Source: Cladochytrium replicatum (taxonomy: Eukaryota; Chytridiomycota; Chytridiomycetes; Cladochytriales; Cladochytriaceae). From it: a DNA stretch of 64,000 nt. The translations under genes were made by a program, and so were the position numbers. Below, in pieces: positions 10,460 through 20,944 of the stretch (the first letter of the stretch is position 1; the number at the start of each line of letters is the position of its first letter). The notes under the pieces were generated by a model that saw only the letters and a program-made list of their open reading frames with translations, was not told the origin of the DNA and did not search any database. The DNA lies in the NCBI GenBank assembly GCA_025526935.1, contig JAHLKD010000035.1, forward strand, positions 360,129 through 424,128, written 5' to 3'.

Positions 10460-12860
10460 TCAAAACAGCAATGCTCGAACGCGTGCGCCGGGTTGCAGCT
10501 GGGTCACCTCGGCCGTTGCAGCCGGTAACAATAACAAGGCACTCGCACTTCGCATACTCATCATTCTGCTCGACCGCTGGAAACCAGTTCCAAACGCAAC
10601 ATACTTAAAACCCGAATAATTGCTACTGTTATCACCCGAAAACTGTGTCTCCAATGTAACCCTATAAAACTCGGGTCGGGGATCTAAATTGATCCTGTGA
10701 CCCAACTGGTTTTATGATAACAAGTCAGGAACCTGAAGAAGCTAGTTAAGACACAGAATATACCTCAGCAATTACTTGAGGCAACTCTGGGTTGGAGTAA
10801 CCCGCAAGGCAACGAATGGCTGGAATGACGAAAACGTGGAACATAACTTCACAGATGCAGTTAGTGGTGAAAACTATCTTGTCTCTTTCGCCTACCATTA
10901 GCCGAAACAGGGTTCCCAGGCAAGGCAAATATCAACTTCGGGGTATTGCTGCGGGAAGGGAACGTCGCAAATGTTGTCGGTTTGCTGAAAATGTTGCTAT
11001 AAATACTTGAGATATAAATGTAGGAATATCAAACTCACCCTGGCTTCAGAGCAACTCGACCGAAATGGATTTCACCCCCAAGCTTAACAATTGTCGGTTT
11101 GAGCAAGTCTAGTTCGCCCATCGACACCCCGCCAGATGTAACCACAACGTCTGCGACATCAAGTGCCTTTTGTAGCTCTTTCTCCAGTTCGGGGGCACTC
11201 CAATCACTTAGCTTAAGTTCAAGTTCATCAAATATGGATGTTACCTGTCTCCGACTGAACCAAAGTCTATGTAGGGGATGTGCGCAGCATCCAGGATCCC
11301 GAGCAAGGTGATCCTGTTTGTGTCCCGCACTTTTCCAAGAGGAAGGGGTTGCTGTGCAAAATCAACTACCTCGTTTCCGGTTGAGAGAACAGCCACCACC
11401 GGCTTCTTGAAGACAGGAACCTTAAAGAGGAGATATTTCAGCAAAAGGAGGTGAACAAACTTTCAGAAAGTTACCTTGGTGATCCCTATGGACGCCAAAA
11501 CACCAAGCTCACCACCTACTGTAGACACTAGATCACCCTTTCGAAGCACAACTTCCCCTACTGCAACATCTGATCCGATGCCTCTTATATTGTCATTTTC
11601 CTTGACGTCTTTTGCGAGAATTCTAACGATCCGTTCCTCCTTCCCGTCCTCTGACGCCACAACAAGCTCCGTCTGCTCAACCATAACCACGGCTGTTGCA
11701 AAGTTTGGAACAGGCGCACCAGTTGTAACTCGCATAATTTCCCCTGATCGAAGTGTGCCAACTGTTGCACCAGTGGTTGAAGAAGCTTCCCCTGCAGTGG
11801 TACTTCCTACAACGGGGTATTCTCCAGGTCCATCTGATGCTGATTCAGAGTTAGAGTAGCACAGCGCATTCAGCGCTTAGTTACCAATAACAGCATATCC
11901 ATCAACGATAGACGCTCTGAACGCAGGAACTGGCTCGTTTGATATGACGTCCTCAGCTAGGACATATCCAATTAATCCTGGATCCACTGGTCTCTCGATG
12001 GGTTCAAGTATAGTTGCAAACTTTCGAATCAACGTTTCCGCATCGGTCAATGACAGCATGGGGTAGGTTGAGTTTCTCGCTCTGCCAGCAACTGTAATCC
12101 AGCGATTAATGTGATTCGTTGGCACTATTCTTCTCACGCACTTGTTGGAAGATTATGAGATTCAGTGACATTATGAGCATGATGATGTGCATGGTGATGG
12201 TGGTGATGAGGACCCGATCCATGATTGCTTCCGGAGCTTATATTTTGGGGGTGAGCGGATGCCGCGTTTCCAGACGCCAGTTCGATTGCGTGAGGCAGAA
12301 CTTCGAGGACGGCACTGATGCTTTCAGTTGCGCCTTTGACGCTCCCTGGGAGTGCGATTATGAGAGTACGCTTGCGAACCCCAGCGACCAGGCGAGAAAG
12401 GGCGGCGAAAGGGGTTTTTGCGAGAGAGGTGACAGTCATTGCTGTCGCAATAGATTGGGCTTCCTTATCAAAAAGCGGAGAAAGAGCCTGGATTTGCCCA
12501 AAATATGAGCACTAAAACTCCAGCACCAACTTTGTATTACCTCAGGTGTGATATCCCGAACCCCGAATCCAGTACCACCAGTCGTGACAATGAGCTGAAT
12601 GTATGCATCGTGGCTATTATCTGTCCAAGCTTGCACGACTCTTTGGATCGCAGTCATGTCGTCAGGCACCACCCGTTCTTGTGCAATTGTCCAACGCTGG
12701 GGGTTCGCATTGAAAAGGTTCGCGATCGCAGGACCGGACCGATCTTCCGAAATTCCAGCCGAAACGCTGTCCGACACTAAACAACATATCGGTCAATGTG
12801 TGACCTGTGTGCTTGGATCGGCCCATTTCGCTCACCAGTGAGAATTCCAACCCGCAACAT
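10460..12860 (-). CDS. GPHN: Molybdenum cofactor synthesis protein, MogA-MoeA fusion (gephyrin type)
   Basis: Catalyses the last two steps of Moco synthesis: adenylation of molybdopterin (MogA/G domain) and Mo insertion (MoeA/E domain). Ten minus-strand exons join: 12860-12836, 12776-12541, 12487-12142, 12091-11885, 11839-11475, 11420-11245, 11216-11039, 10996-10896, 10846-10753 and 10694-10460. G domain: MLRVGILTVSDSVSAG, EDRSGP, LIVTTGGTGFG, TLIIALPGSVKG. E domain: ASIVDGYAVI, VMVEQTE, VAVLSTGNEVVD, RDTNRITLLG, VVVTSGGVSMGE, FALPGNPVSA, and the C-terminal domain IV (DPRPEFYRVTL, then a GFQRSSRMMSM-type block). The order is G-E, as in animal gephyrin, not E-G as in plant Cnx1. The domains are joined by a His-rich linker (GPHHHHHHAHHHAHN). 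The start is the ATG before LRVGILT; the first exon is only 25 nt. Confidence 0.92.
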
Positions 12861-14123
12861 GTTATTAACCCTAATTTGGAAGGTAGCTCAATCACAATGA
12901 AGAGACGAAATATTGGTGAGCAGGATGAAAGCTGCTAATGACTTCAATTTAACACCAAAAACTCGTTTTACATATCCAAAAACTGATATACATAAAAAGC
13001 AAGTCATCATGGGTTATATCTGTGAAAGTGTTGTTTAACGCATTGTATGTGCAAAATAAATAAGTAATATTGTTCAAAAAGAAGGTGACTCTTTCACAAA
13101 CATAACCATGATGACGTGACTTGCTGTTTGGCTGGCAAACTAAATTACAGTAAATATAATCGTCATGGATAGATCACAAATCACCTTGAAACACACCGAT
13201 AAAGAACCTGAAAAAAACTCTCTCAACACCCGAAGACACCGACAAGAAATGCCGACACCAGTTAGCCAGGATCGCAAGAAAAAAACATATCTTTGAAAAA
13301 GTATGGTGAGTAAAAGAACATTGACCGAACAAATATCAAGAAGGCTTACCATGCACCATATTGTTAATAATAGAAAGGGGAGCAACTTCCAGAAGTTGGA
13401 GAAACAATTGGTGAGTTGGCGTGTTGAAAAAAGGTGTGTGATGTGGGATTGAGAGAGGGGGAGATGGTGGCTATTCATACAAAAATGGAGAGTGGTCCCA
13501 TGAAAACGGGGGCATGCCCAAACCCCTGCAAAATATGCTGAGTCAACGAGTCATAGAGCTTGTCGGGATAAGTCTCACCTTGGCTGGGTTGAACCTGTCT
13601 GGCAACAGGTGGGGCAATGGGACAAAATCATTGGTGCCTCCTGTTCTGCAATGGCACATCCAATCCGCGGCTTTTCACTTCTGTGCCTACAAGCTTGAGT
13701 GCATCCAACATGTGGCCTCTCCTCCCAAGCAGAAGCGCAAGCATATTCTCTAAGTCTCAAAGTCTGCAAAACAGTCCATTCACCCCCAAGATTTAGGCCA
13801 GTTTCACATGTCCAAATTTACAGAGAAATAAGTCGTCCAGCATGGCATTTGCGAGCAATAAATCATGAAAAACATTTTGGTAATCCAAAAAAACTGAACC
13901 GTCCCTGTGTCCAAGTCCTCGATCCTTGACTGCCGTATGGTCAGCTAGTAAGCAATTGCCATCCACAACACGTACATCCCTTTTGATCGGCCATAACAGA
14001 GCATTACTGGTAATGATCTGGCCAAACAATCAATTGTTATCAATTACCACAAACTCCCATTTCGTGTGGCGGAGTCTCCTTCGTTGGCTCTCAAATCTCA
14101 AATCTCAAATCTCAAAATCTCAG
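12861..14123. other. Intergenic region, 1.26 kb, no gene recognised
   Basis: It separates the divergent gephyrin and PSY2 genes. Short open frames on both strands give no recognisable protein. It contains a relic of a LINE 3' end (13030-13083) and, just before the PSY2 start, a short run of the repeated heptamer CAAATCT (about 14093-14122), probably in the PSY2 5' UTR. Confidence 0.6.
13030..13083 (+). mobile_element. Relic 3' end of a LINE A-type retrotransposon
   Basis: About 50 bp, from GTTTAACGCATTGTATGTGC through AAAATAAATAAGTAATATTG and a short A run, closely match the last bases of LINE A's 3' UTR at 56180-56240. Only the extreme 3' end is left, as expected for a strongly 5'-truncated insertion. 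The A tail has decayed to five A, so the insertion is old. Confidence 0.7.
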
Positions 14124-17100
14124 ATGGCCGATCCGTCGATGCTCGCCGCGAAACCTGCCGCTCCAGACCCTTCCTCTCCACCTGCTACTTCAATTCAATC
14201 GTCTACCGTAGACCCATTCGCAGACTCGCCATCGTCTTCCTCTAGCTCATCCGACGATGAATCGGCTCCGGTGCGAAATCGCGTAAAGGTTTACGAATTG
14301 AACGACGAGGGCTCGTGGGCAGATAAGGGGACCGGTCAGGTTCAGTGCATCTACGTCCAGGTATGAACCCCCCATGCTGAACACACTCTCCAATGGGAAG
14401 AAAAACACAATTGCTTGGGGAGATGGACCGTACTCATCTTCTTCTGGACTTGTTCTTCTGTAGCCGAAAGACGCGTACTGCCTTGTTGTTCGAAGCGAAG
14501 ACGACGGCTCCGTCATCCTGAACTCGAAAATCAGAAAGGAAGATGTATATCAACGACAGCAAGGTGTGCTGAGAGTGAAATTGGCAGAGGACAACAATAG
14601 GAGATTTGGGAGATTAGGTGCAATGACAAATGACGATTTTCGGTAGCATTTTGTGTGGATTTTGGATCGCTGACAGATTTACCTCCACAGAGACGTTGAT
14701 TGTGTGGACGGAAATTACGCATACGGACCTAGCTCTTTCTTTCCAGGAAGCTGAGTACTGTACAGAAATATGGTGCGTATTTACGCCTGTTTACGAAAGA
14801 AATTCATGTTGCTTGTGTAGGGACCAAGTTGTGGACGTTAGAAAACGCCTGCACGTTTCTGCTGCCGGAGGTTGGTCGCAAAGCTCTAAAGTTCTGAATT
14901 ATACCAAAACTTACCACCGATGTTTCAGACATTGACCAGCTACCCCACTCAACAGATGGTGCGTATTTAAATTTAACTTCCAATTCGTATTCTCACTTCA
15001 TGCAGACGATCTCGATGATACTCCTATCGCTGGCCCGCTCTCTCTTCCTCCCCTTGAAATGTCACGCCTCTCCGAGATCGAGGGGATAATCACAGTCGGA
15101 GTGAGGAGCGCGGCCGGACGTGCCCAGATTGCGCAGATCGTGATCCAGGAAAATTACATTGATAAGCTTACTGGATTGCTCGAAATGTGCGAGGACCTCG
15201 AAAGTGTGGATGATTTGCATGCCCTGTCGAGCATCATGACATCGATCAGTGAGTTGCCAAATATGCACATTAAAGTATCTGAAGTCTTGACGTTGTCGTA
15301 GTATTCCTCAATGACCCGCAGATATATGATATCATATTGAAAGGTGACGTATTTATGAATGTAGTGGGAATATTGGAATGTACGTTTATGATTGCGACAT
15401 TGACGAGGTGTACTCATCCTCTTTCCTCAGACGACCGCGAGTTGAAGAACATGAAAGCAAATTACCGGGATCACCTTACCTCACACGCTCGATTAAAGGA
15501 GGTAATACCCACCCGATTAATTTTAGTGCAGTTCGCTGAAGAATTTGATCTGCTATAGGTTGTGTCGATCAAAAACCCTGATGTCGTTCAAAAAATCAAC
15601 CAAACATACCGAGTCCAGTTTCTCAAAGATGTCGTCCTAGCTCGCCAACTAGACGACAGCACCTTCTCAACACTCAACTGGCTTGTCATCCGCAACGAAA
15701 TCGACCTAGTCTCACACTTCCAACAGGACCACACCTACCTCAACTCTCTCTTCTCCCTCCTTTCCTCCCCTTCCACCCCAACCTCCCAAAAATCCGACGC
15801 CATCCAGTTCCTTCACGAGCTCTGCGGCATGGCAAAGGCGCTGCAGCCGTCGGCACGCACACAATTTTATAGGAGCCTCATCCAGCACGGCTTGTTTGCG
15901 GTTTTCGAGTCCACACTAGGGGACCCGGAGAGTCGGCAGACGCGGATCGCGAGCGCGGCGATACTTGCAGCCATATTGGATCACGACCCTGCGCTCGTGC
16001 GAAGTTATTGCCTTGCGCAGCAGAAGCAAGGGCAGAAACTGCTGGTCGATCTTGTTGTGGATCGATTCCTTCTGGAGAAGGACCCTGGCCTGATGAGCCA
16101 GCATGCGGAGATATTGAGAGTTGTGCTGGATACCAGTGGGCTTGATACAGCAGAGGTGTGCGAATTTGCCCGGATATTTGGAACCATGGTGAACGTTTGC
16201 ATTCCAGGGACTCGTCAGCCATCCATCTTCGCAAGATACCGATACCGAAGCATTCTTGGACCTTTTTTACGAGAAGTACATGGCCAAAGTAGCGGAACCC
16301 GTAACAGGACTCGAGCTTCCACGTGAGTTTATTTAAGTGCAGCATTTTCATACGACTGATGATCTTGCTTTGTAGCGGACTCGAGCATTCTTACCCTCTT
16401 GCCAAATCGATCAGCGGCATGTCATTTCATTTGCGACTTGCTTTGTTTTGCTATACAGCACCACACCTACAGGAGCAAATACTACTTCCTTGGATCAAAC
16501 TTTGCTGGAAAAGTCGTACTGTTGCTGAAGAGCAATGAGCAATACTTGCGTTTGTGTATGTGATTTCTTGTTTTATGTTATGTAGTGAGGCCGATTTTTT
16601 TTGTTTTCAGCGGCTCTCAGAGTACTCAGGAAATGTGTTGGGATGAAAGACGAGTTTTATAACCGGTATCTGCTCAAGAACGACGTGTTTGGACCCGTGC
16701 TGTCGGCGTTCGAAGAAACGAAAGGCAGAAATAACCTGTTGAACTCAGCTTGTCTCGAACTGTTTGAATTTGTTCGAAAGGTACTCCGTTGATTGGGTAT
16801 CTGCTCTACTGTACTTACAAAGCTGTTTTAGGAGAATATCAAGTCCCTAACACAGCATCTGGTTCAAACACATCGGAAGGCGATCGAGGGAGTGGAGTAC
16901 GTCGAAACTTTTAAAGGGATTTTGTTGCGGTACGATCAAAACAGTGAGGCGAAGAAAGTCAATGGGCATGATGCTCACGATCACGAAAGGTTGGTTGCCA
17001 TGGTTTTGAATGTTTTAAATCTCACTCATAATTGATTCCGTTAGCGGTACAAGTGGGCACAAAGATGACAAGGTGGCAGCGAAAGGACGGGACGGCTACA

Positions 17101-17570
17101 GCCGAGTCGACCACGACGAAGAAGCCTATTTCAACGACGCTGGAGATGACGATGACGATGATGACGGCGCAGCGGGAGCTGGCAGTGCAAACGGTACGTT
17201 CCTGCCGCAAAGAAACCCCAGCTCTTCTGCATCGACGACAAGTAAAAGCGAGAGTCGGACGATCGAGCTTGTAAGAGGCAAAGGGCTCGTGGATTATCTG
17301 GATGATGATGAAGATGAGGAAGACGAGGGTGGGGGAATTGGGAGGGGACGAGGAGGATGGCCGGGGAGAGGGTTGGCGAATGGGCAGGGACGAGGAGGGG
17401 TTGCCGGACGGGGGATCAGCATAAGAATAAAGTCTCCTGGGCTTGGTGGGGCCGCGGGTGGTACGCAGGAGTGTGATTACGAAGGCGATTCTCGGTCGAG
17501 AAGAAAAAGGGATGATGTGGAAGCGGAAGAGAGAACAGAGGGACGTGATAAGAGGCAAAAAACAAGCTAG
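14124..17570 (+). CDS. PSY2: Protein phosphatase 4 regulatory subunit 3 (Psy2/SMEK)
   Basis: Regulatory subunit that brings PP4 to substrates in DNA-damage recovery and other pathways. Fourteen exons join in frame: 14124-14360, 14464-14563, 14691-14772, 14821-14870, 14929-14958, 15006-15248, 15302-15379, 15431-15501, 15559-16155, 16208-16322, 16376-16555, 16611-16780, 16832-16989 and 17045-17570. The N-terminus is an EVH1/PH-like domain (RNRVKVYELNDEGSWADKGT, YQRQQETLIVWTEI, DLALSFQEAEYC). The middle is the SMEK domain and HEAT/Arm region (LPPLEMSRLSEIEGIITVGV, ILEYDRELKNMKANYRDHL, INQTYRVQFLKDVVLA, FLDLFYEKYMAKVAEPV, VGMKDEFYNRYLLKNDVFGP, NNLLNSACLELFEFVRKENI, VEYVETFKGILLRYD). The tail is acidic then Gly/Arg-rich, typical of the family. 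A Ser/Pro-rich extension of about 50 residues precedes the EVH1 domain. Confidence 0.94.
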
Positions 17571-17809
17571 GTGGAGATGCGACGCTTCAAGGACACTTTT
17601 GGATTTTGTTTTAGGTTAAAAGTGTACAGTATTTTATATTCTGTCCTGGCAAAGAGATCATGCGATCAAATCATTACATGTGCTTTAAGTTATTGCCCTA
17701 GCGATTCACGTAGTTTGTTATAAATTCTGCCAATAGTCACTTCGAATAGAGTTTCGTCTTATGAGCATGTGTATTTACTGACTGGGATAACATAAGAAAT
17801 GTCGATTCA
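17571..17809. other. 3' intergenic spacer of convergent PSY2 and BET3
   Basis: AT-rich spacer between the PSY2 stop and the BET3 stop on the other strand. It has no open frame or RNA gene that I can support. Confidence 0.55.
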
Positions 17810-18634
17810 TCAATCTTCAGCCATCGGAACTTCTTCTTCAAGGTATTTCACGAGCTTTACGCGCAGCTCAGTTGTCTCCTCTCCTCTCAATACATCACTG
17901 ACAAAGTTGCACTCCACTTGCATCAACACCTGCAAAGAGTAAGAAGGGGTTGATGGCAAGCATACGAGGGTATAACCGTTTCATCGCACCATCTCCAAAG
18001 CACCACGCAATACTCCACAAAGAATGTTCGAATAAGAGAGTTCTGCCGCGGCGCCGTCGGGAAGCTCCACGAATTCCGCGAGAGGGTTCTCCTCAAGGAT
18101 CAGGGAGAACTCTTTCCCGTCTGCGGACCAGTTGGTGACGGCTGGCGAGAATCCCAGGAACATTTTGAACCCGACCTTGAAAAACACAAAAGCGATCAAC
18201 TCATTGATCTTCCTAAGACCGCAACGAAATCCAGAACCTTTGAGATTGTTTCAGCGGTTTCCTTAAAGTCAGCGCATTTCCCCATGTTTGTTTTGGCCAG
18301 GAAATCTTCGATCAGACGAACACCAATGTTGTAGCCCCTGAGCACGTAATGGATCAGCAAACGGTCGATAGTATCTCAATATTCGAGTTTTACATTTTCT
18401 CGAGTTGCTTGTTGACTTCCGAGTAGTCCTCATAGTCTTTTACGAGTTGTGCAACCACCGACCCGTAGGTCATTGTGAACAGTTCGGCATTCTACACCAG
18501 TGCCCAGTTCCCGTCAATTCCCAATCTCCACAGCATCAATCAGTAAATACAATTTTCTCCACCCGTGTCTTCCAGATATCGTCTCCGGTTGTCCTTGCCC
18601 GTGTTGCTGTTCCTGTTCCTGTTCCCGAAGCCAT
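17810..18634 (-). CDS. BET3: TRAPP complex core subunit Bet3 (TRAPPC3)
   Basis: Palmitoylated core subunit of the TRAPP tethering complex and Rab-GEF in ER-Golgi traffic. Exons on the minus strand: 18634-18551, 18491-18394, 18337-18238, 18175-17990 and 17929-17810. Family blocks are [20 protein letters not shown] then [95 protein letters not shown] and [20 protein letters not shown]. The acylated cysteine of Bet3 (equivalent to human Cys68) lies in the KCADFKE block just after NMG and is present. Length is normal. The start is the ATG before [13 protein letters not shown], a short low-complexity leader. It is divergent from UBC12. Confidence 0.93.
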
Positions 18635-18681
18635 TCGTGCTGTGCCACAACCACTCCCCAGGCACATCAGCACTTGCGAAC
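18635..18681. promoter_or_regulatory. Compact divergent promoter between BET3 and UBC12
   Basis: Only 47 bp separate the two start codons, so both core promoters must overlap this stretch and probably the 5' part of each gene. No TATA box is visible. The position alone supports the call. Confidence 0.45.
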
Positions 18682-19551
18682 ATGTTGAACATCATGAGCA
18701 TGAAGAAGAAGGGCGCCGACGGAGGCGCTACAAAGAAGCAAAAGGTTTCTGCGGCACAGATTCGGTTGCAGAAGGGTACGTTTGCTTGCTTGCCTTTGGT
18801 GGTCGCTCTGCTGGAGGTTGCGATGTCTGGTTTCGGCCTTGTGAACCTTACCCACGCCATAAACCGCTTCGAAAGATGTGGGTCTCTTTATGAATCTGTT
18901 CTGACATTTTGTTTTGTTATAGACTTGGCAGATATGGACAAGCTTCCCAGAACAATGGCGCTCACTTTCCCCAACCCAGACGACATGTTCAACTTTGGCC
19001 TAACCATTGCACCAGATGAAGGTAGGGAGAGTTATAGTCTCGAAAGACGTCTCTGTGAAATGGTGCTCGGCCTTAGAGCGGCAAAGCTTGCATAGTTTCC
19101 AAGTCGCTGACTTGTATTTTGCTCTTCGAATATTTCCACGATAAGGTTTCTACAAGAGCGGCACCTTCCGCTTCACCATCTCTGTCAACGCCAACTACCC
19201 CCACGAGCCACCGAAGGTCCTCTGCACACAAAAGGTATGTTTTCGAGAACATTCTAAATTTCTATTGACTTATTCTATAATTTCCACCCACGATAGATTT
19301 ACCACCCCAACATCGACCTCGAAGGAAACGTCTGTCTCAACATTCTCCGCGAGGACTGGAAGCCCGTGCTCAATATCAACTCCATTATTGTTGGACTGCA
19401 GTACTTGTTCCTCGAACCGAACGCGGACGACCCGCTCAACAAGGAAGCTGCAGAGGTGCTGAGGTCGAATCGAAGATTGTTTGAGCAGAACGTGACAAAG
19501 ACAATGAAGGGCGGCGCGCTTGGTTACGTTAACTACGACTGTGTTGTTTGA
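18682..19551 (+). CDS. UBC12: NEDD8-conjugating enzyme E2 Ubc12
   Basis: E2 that receives NEDD8/Rub1 from its E1 and transfers it to cullins, thereby switching on cullin-RING ligases. Exons: 18682-18775, 18923-19021, 19146-19234 and 19297-19551. The N-terminal peptide [10 protein letters not shown] is the docking tail for the NEDD8 E1. The core matches throughout: [60 protein letters not shown], and the active-site Cys in [18 protein letters not shown], then [20 protein letters not shown]. Length (about 178 residues) is normal. A link to the nearby CDT2 gene (substrate receptor of a cullin-4 ligase) is functional only, not positional. Confidence 0.95.
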
Positions 19552-20173
19552 ATGTTTCATTCGTTTATTGGATGTACTTCTTGATGATCGGACATTGCGC
19601 GAGCGATTTTGTTGGTTTGTTTTCATTAAAGTATAGTTACTGTCTTCTCTTGAGGTCCACTGTAGATTGAGCACGCCATGATTTCAATTTTCCTAGCTAC
19701 TCTATATTTGGAAACCAGTGACACTAAACACAGAAGGCTACACGGAAGGCTAAACACAACACAGCTCATTAAAGATAAGGTCCGTAAACAAGTGTTCTTA
19801 AGTAGTAGGCATGGGAGTTGGGATAATACAAAAATAGAAATGGCAAAAGGAGGTATAAACTACAGAAGCTGTACGACAACGGTGGTAGCGCTCTATACGG
19901 AAACAAAAGGGCAAAACACCAAAGTCGAAGGGCAAAGCGACCAGATTAGCAACGTTCACGGCGGAAAGACAATAAAACTAAAATTGTGTGACCAAGTGAC
20001 GCTTCTACTCCCTGGAAGTGGAATATATACAGTGTTCGGAAAGGAAGCGGATCCAAAAAGAGAGGTGGAGGGTGTAGGTGGTGAAAGGAGAGAAGTCCAG
20101 GAAGAATCACCCGAAATAGTGTACATAATCCATCCGTGTCTGCAGAATAAATATCCGGTCGCTTTGCCTTAAT
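19552..20173. other. Intergenic region, no convincing gene
   Basis: Between convergent UBC12 and a small minus-strand gene. A plus-strand open frame of 164 codons (19678-20172) has no recognisable motif, no introns and a low-complexity Lys/Gly/Thr composition unlike its neighbours. I treat it as chance. Confidence 0.5.
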
Positions 20174-20548
20174 TCAACCCATCAGAGCCAGCATCTCATC
20201 GGTGTATTTATCCATTCGGATGTTCCGCTGGCTGCACACGGAAAGTCGAGGAAGGAACGCGTTATGCGGAAGATAAGGAAAAGGGTCAGGAATCTGAAAC
20301 CAGAATTCACATTCGAGTCGATCTACCGACACTTACTCAGTTGTCCATTTGCGGAGGGGATGGGTGGGCGGACGCTTTGGTTTTGCAACCTCGCTGACCG
20401 CCTGGGTGTTGAGCGGTCCATCTAGCGTTCCACCGTCCTTGATGGACAGACGCTCGCTTGCGGGTCTGGGATAAGCCTGAGTGTAGGCGAAGCTCAGAGC
20501 AGCCAGAGCGAGAGCGGCGTAACCGGCGGGTTTGATGAGGAAAGCCAT
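20174..20548 (-). CDS. Small membrane-anchored or secreted protein, unknown
   Basis: Two exons on the minus strand. The first (20548 to about 20335) encodes MAFLIKPAGYAALALAALSF, an N-terminal hydrophobic segment that could be a signal anchor, then QAYPRPASERLSIKDGG and a Pro/Lys-rich stretch ending LRKWTTE. A GTAAGT donor and TTTCAG acceptor flank a 42-nt intron. The second exon reads IPDPFPYLPHNAFLPRLSVC, then a stop after MDKYTDEMLALMG at 20174-20176. The two exons do not join in the same phase with the obvious splice sites, so either another acceptor is used or there is a one-base error. The size and leader suggest a mitochondrial inner-membrane or ER protein. The family is not recognised. 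Confidence 0.6.
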
Positions 20549-20944
20549 CGCTGGACAGGCTACAGGGCTACCGAGATTTTAAATACTGATATCTCGGAGA
20601 TGCAAGAAAAATAAATTTGTTGGTGATGGATGAGATAAAAATAGAAATTAAAAATAGCAGAGTGTGGCAAACGGAACACGTGAGGCTTGGTGGCATGCAG
20701 CAGAACACAACAACGTCACTCTGACGAATAAATAATGACAAAATAGTGAGCTGGCTGGCCGGCGCACGTGTGCTGTGCTGTGTGCATCGATTGCGAGATC
20801 GGGTGATTTCAATATCAGCCGGTTGGTACATTCATCCCATCGTATATACACTCTGCAGTTAAAGGCTCGACTCGAGTTCGTTTCCCAGTATTTTCCCAAA
20901 AACAATGTTACTATTTTTTTTGATTCCAGCCACGTTCCGCTTAG

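Noticed and set aside
19678-20172. 164-codon plus-strand open frame
   Set aside because: No motif, no introns, low-complexity and poor fit to local codon use; treated as chance.
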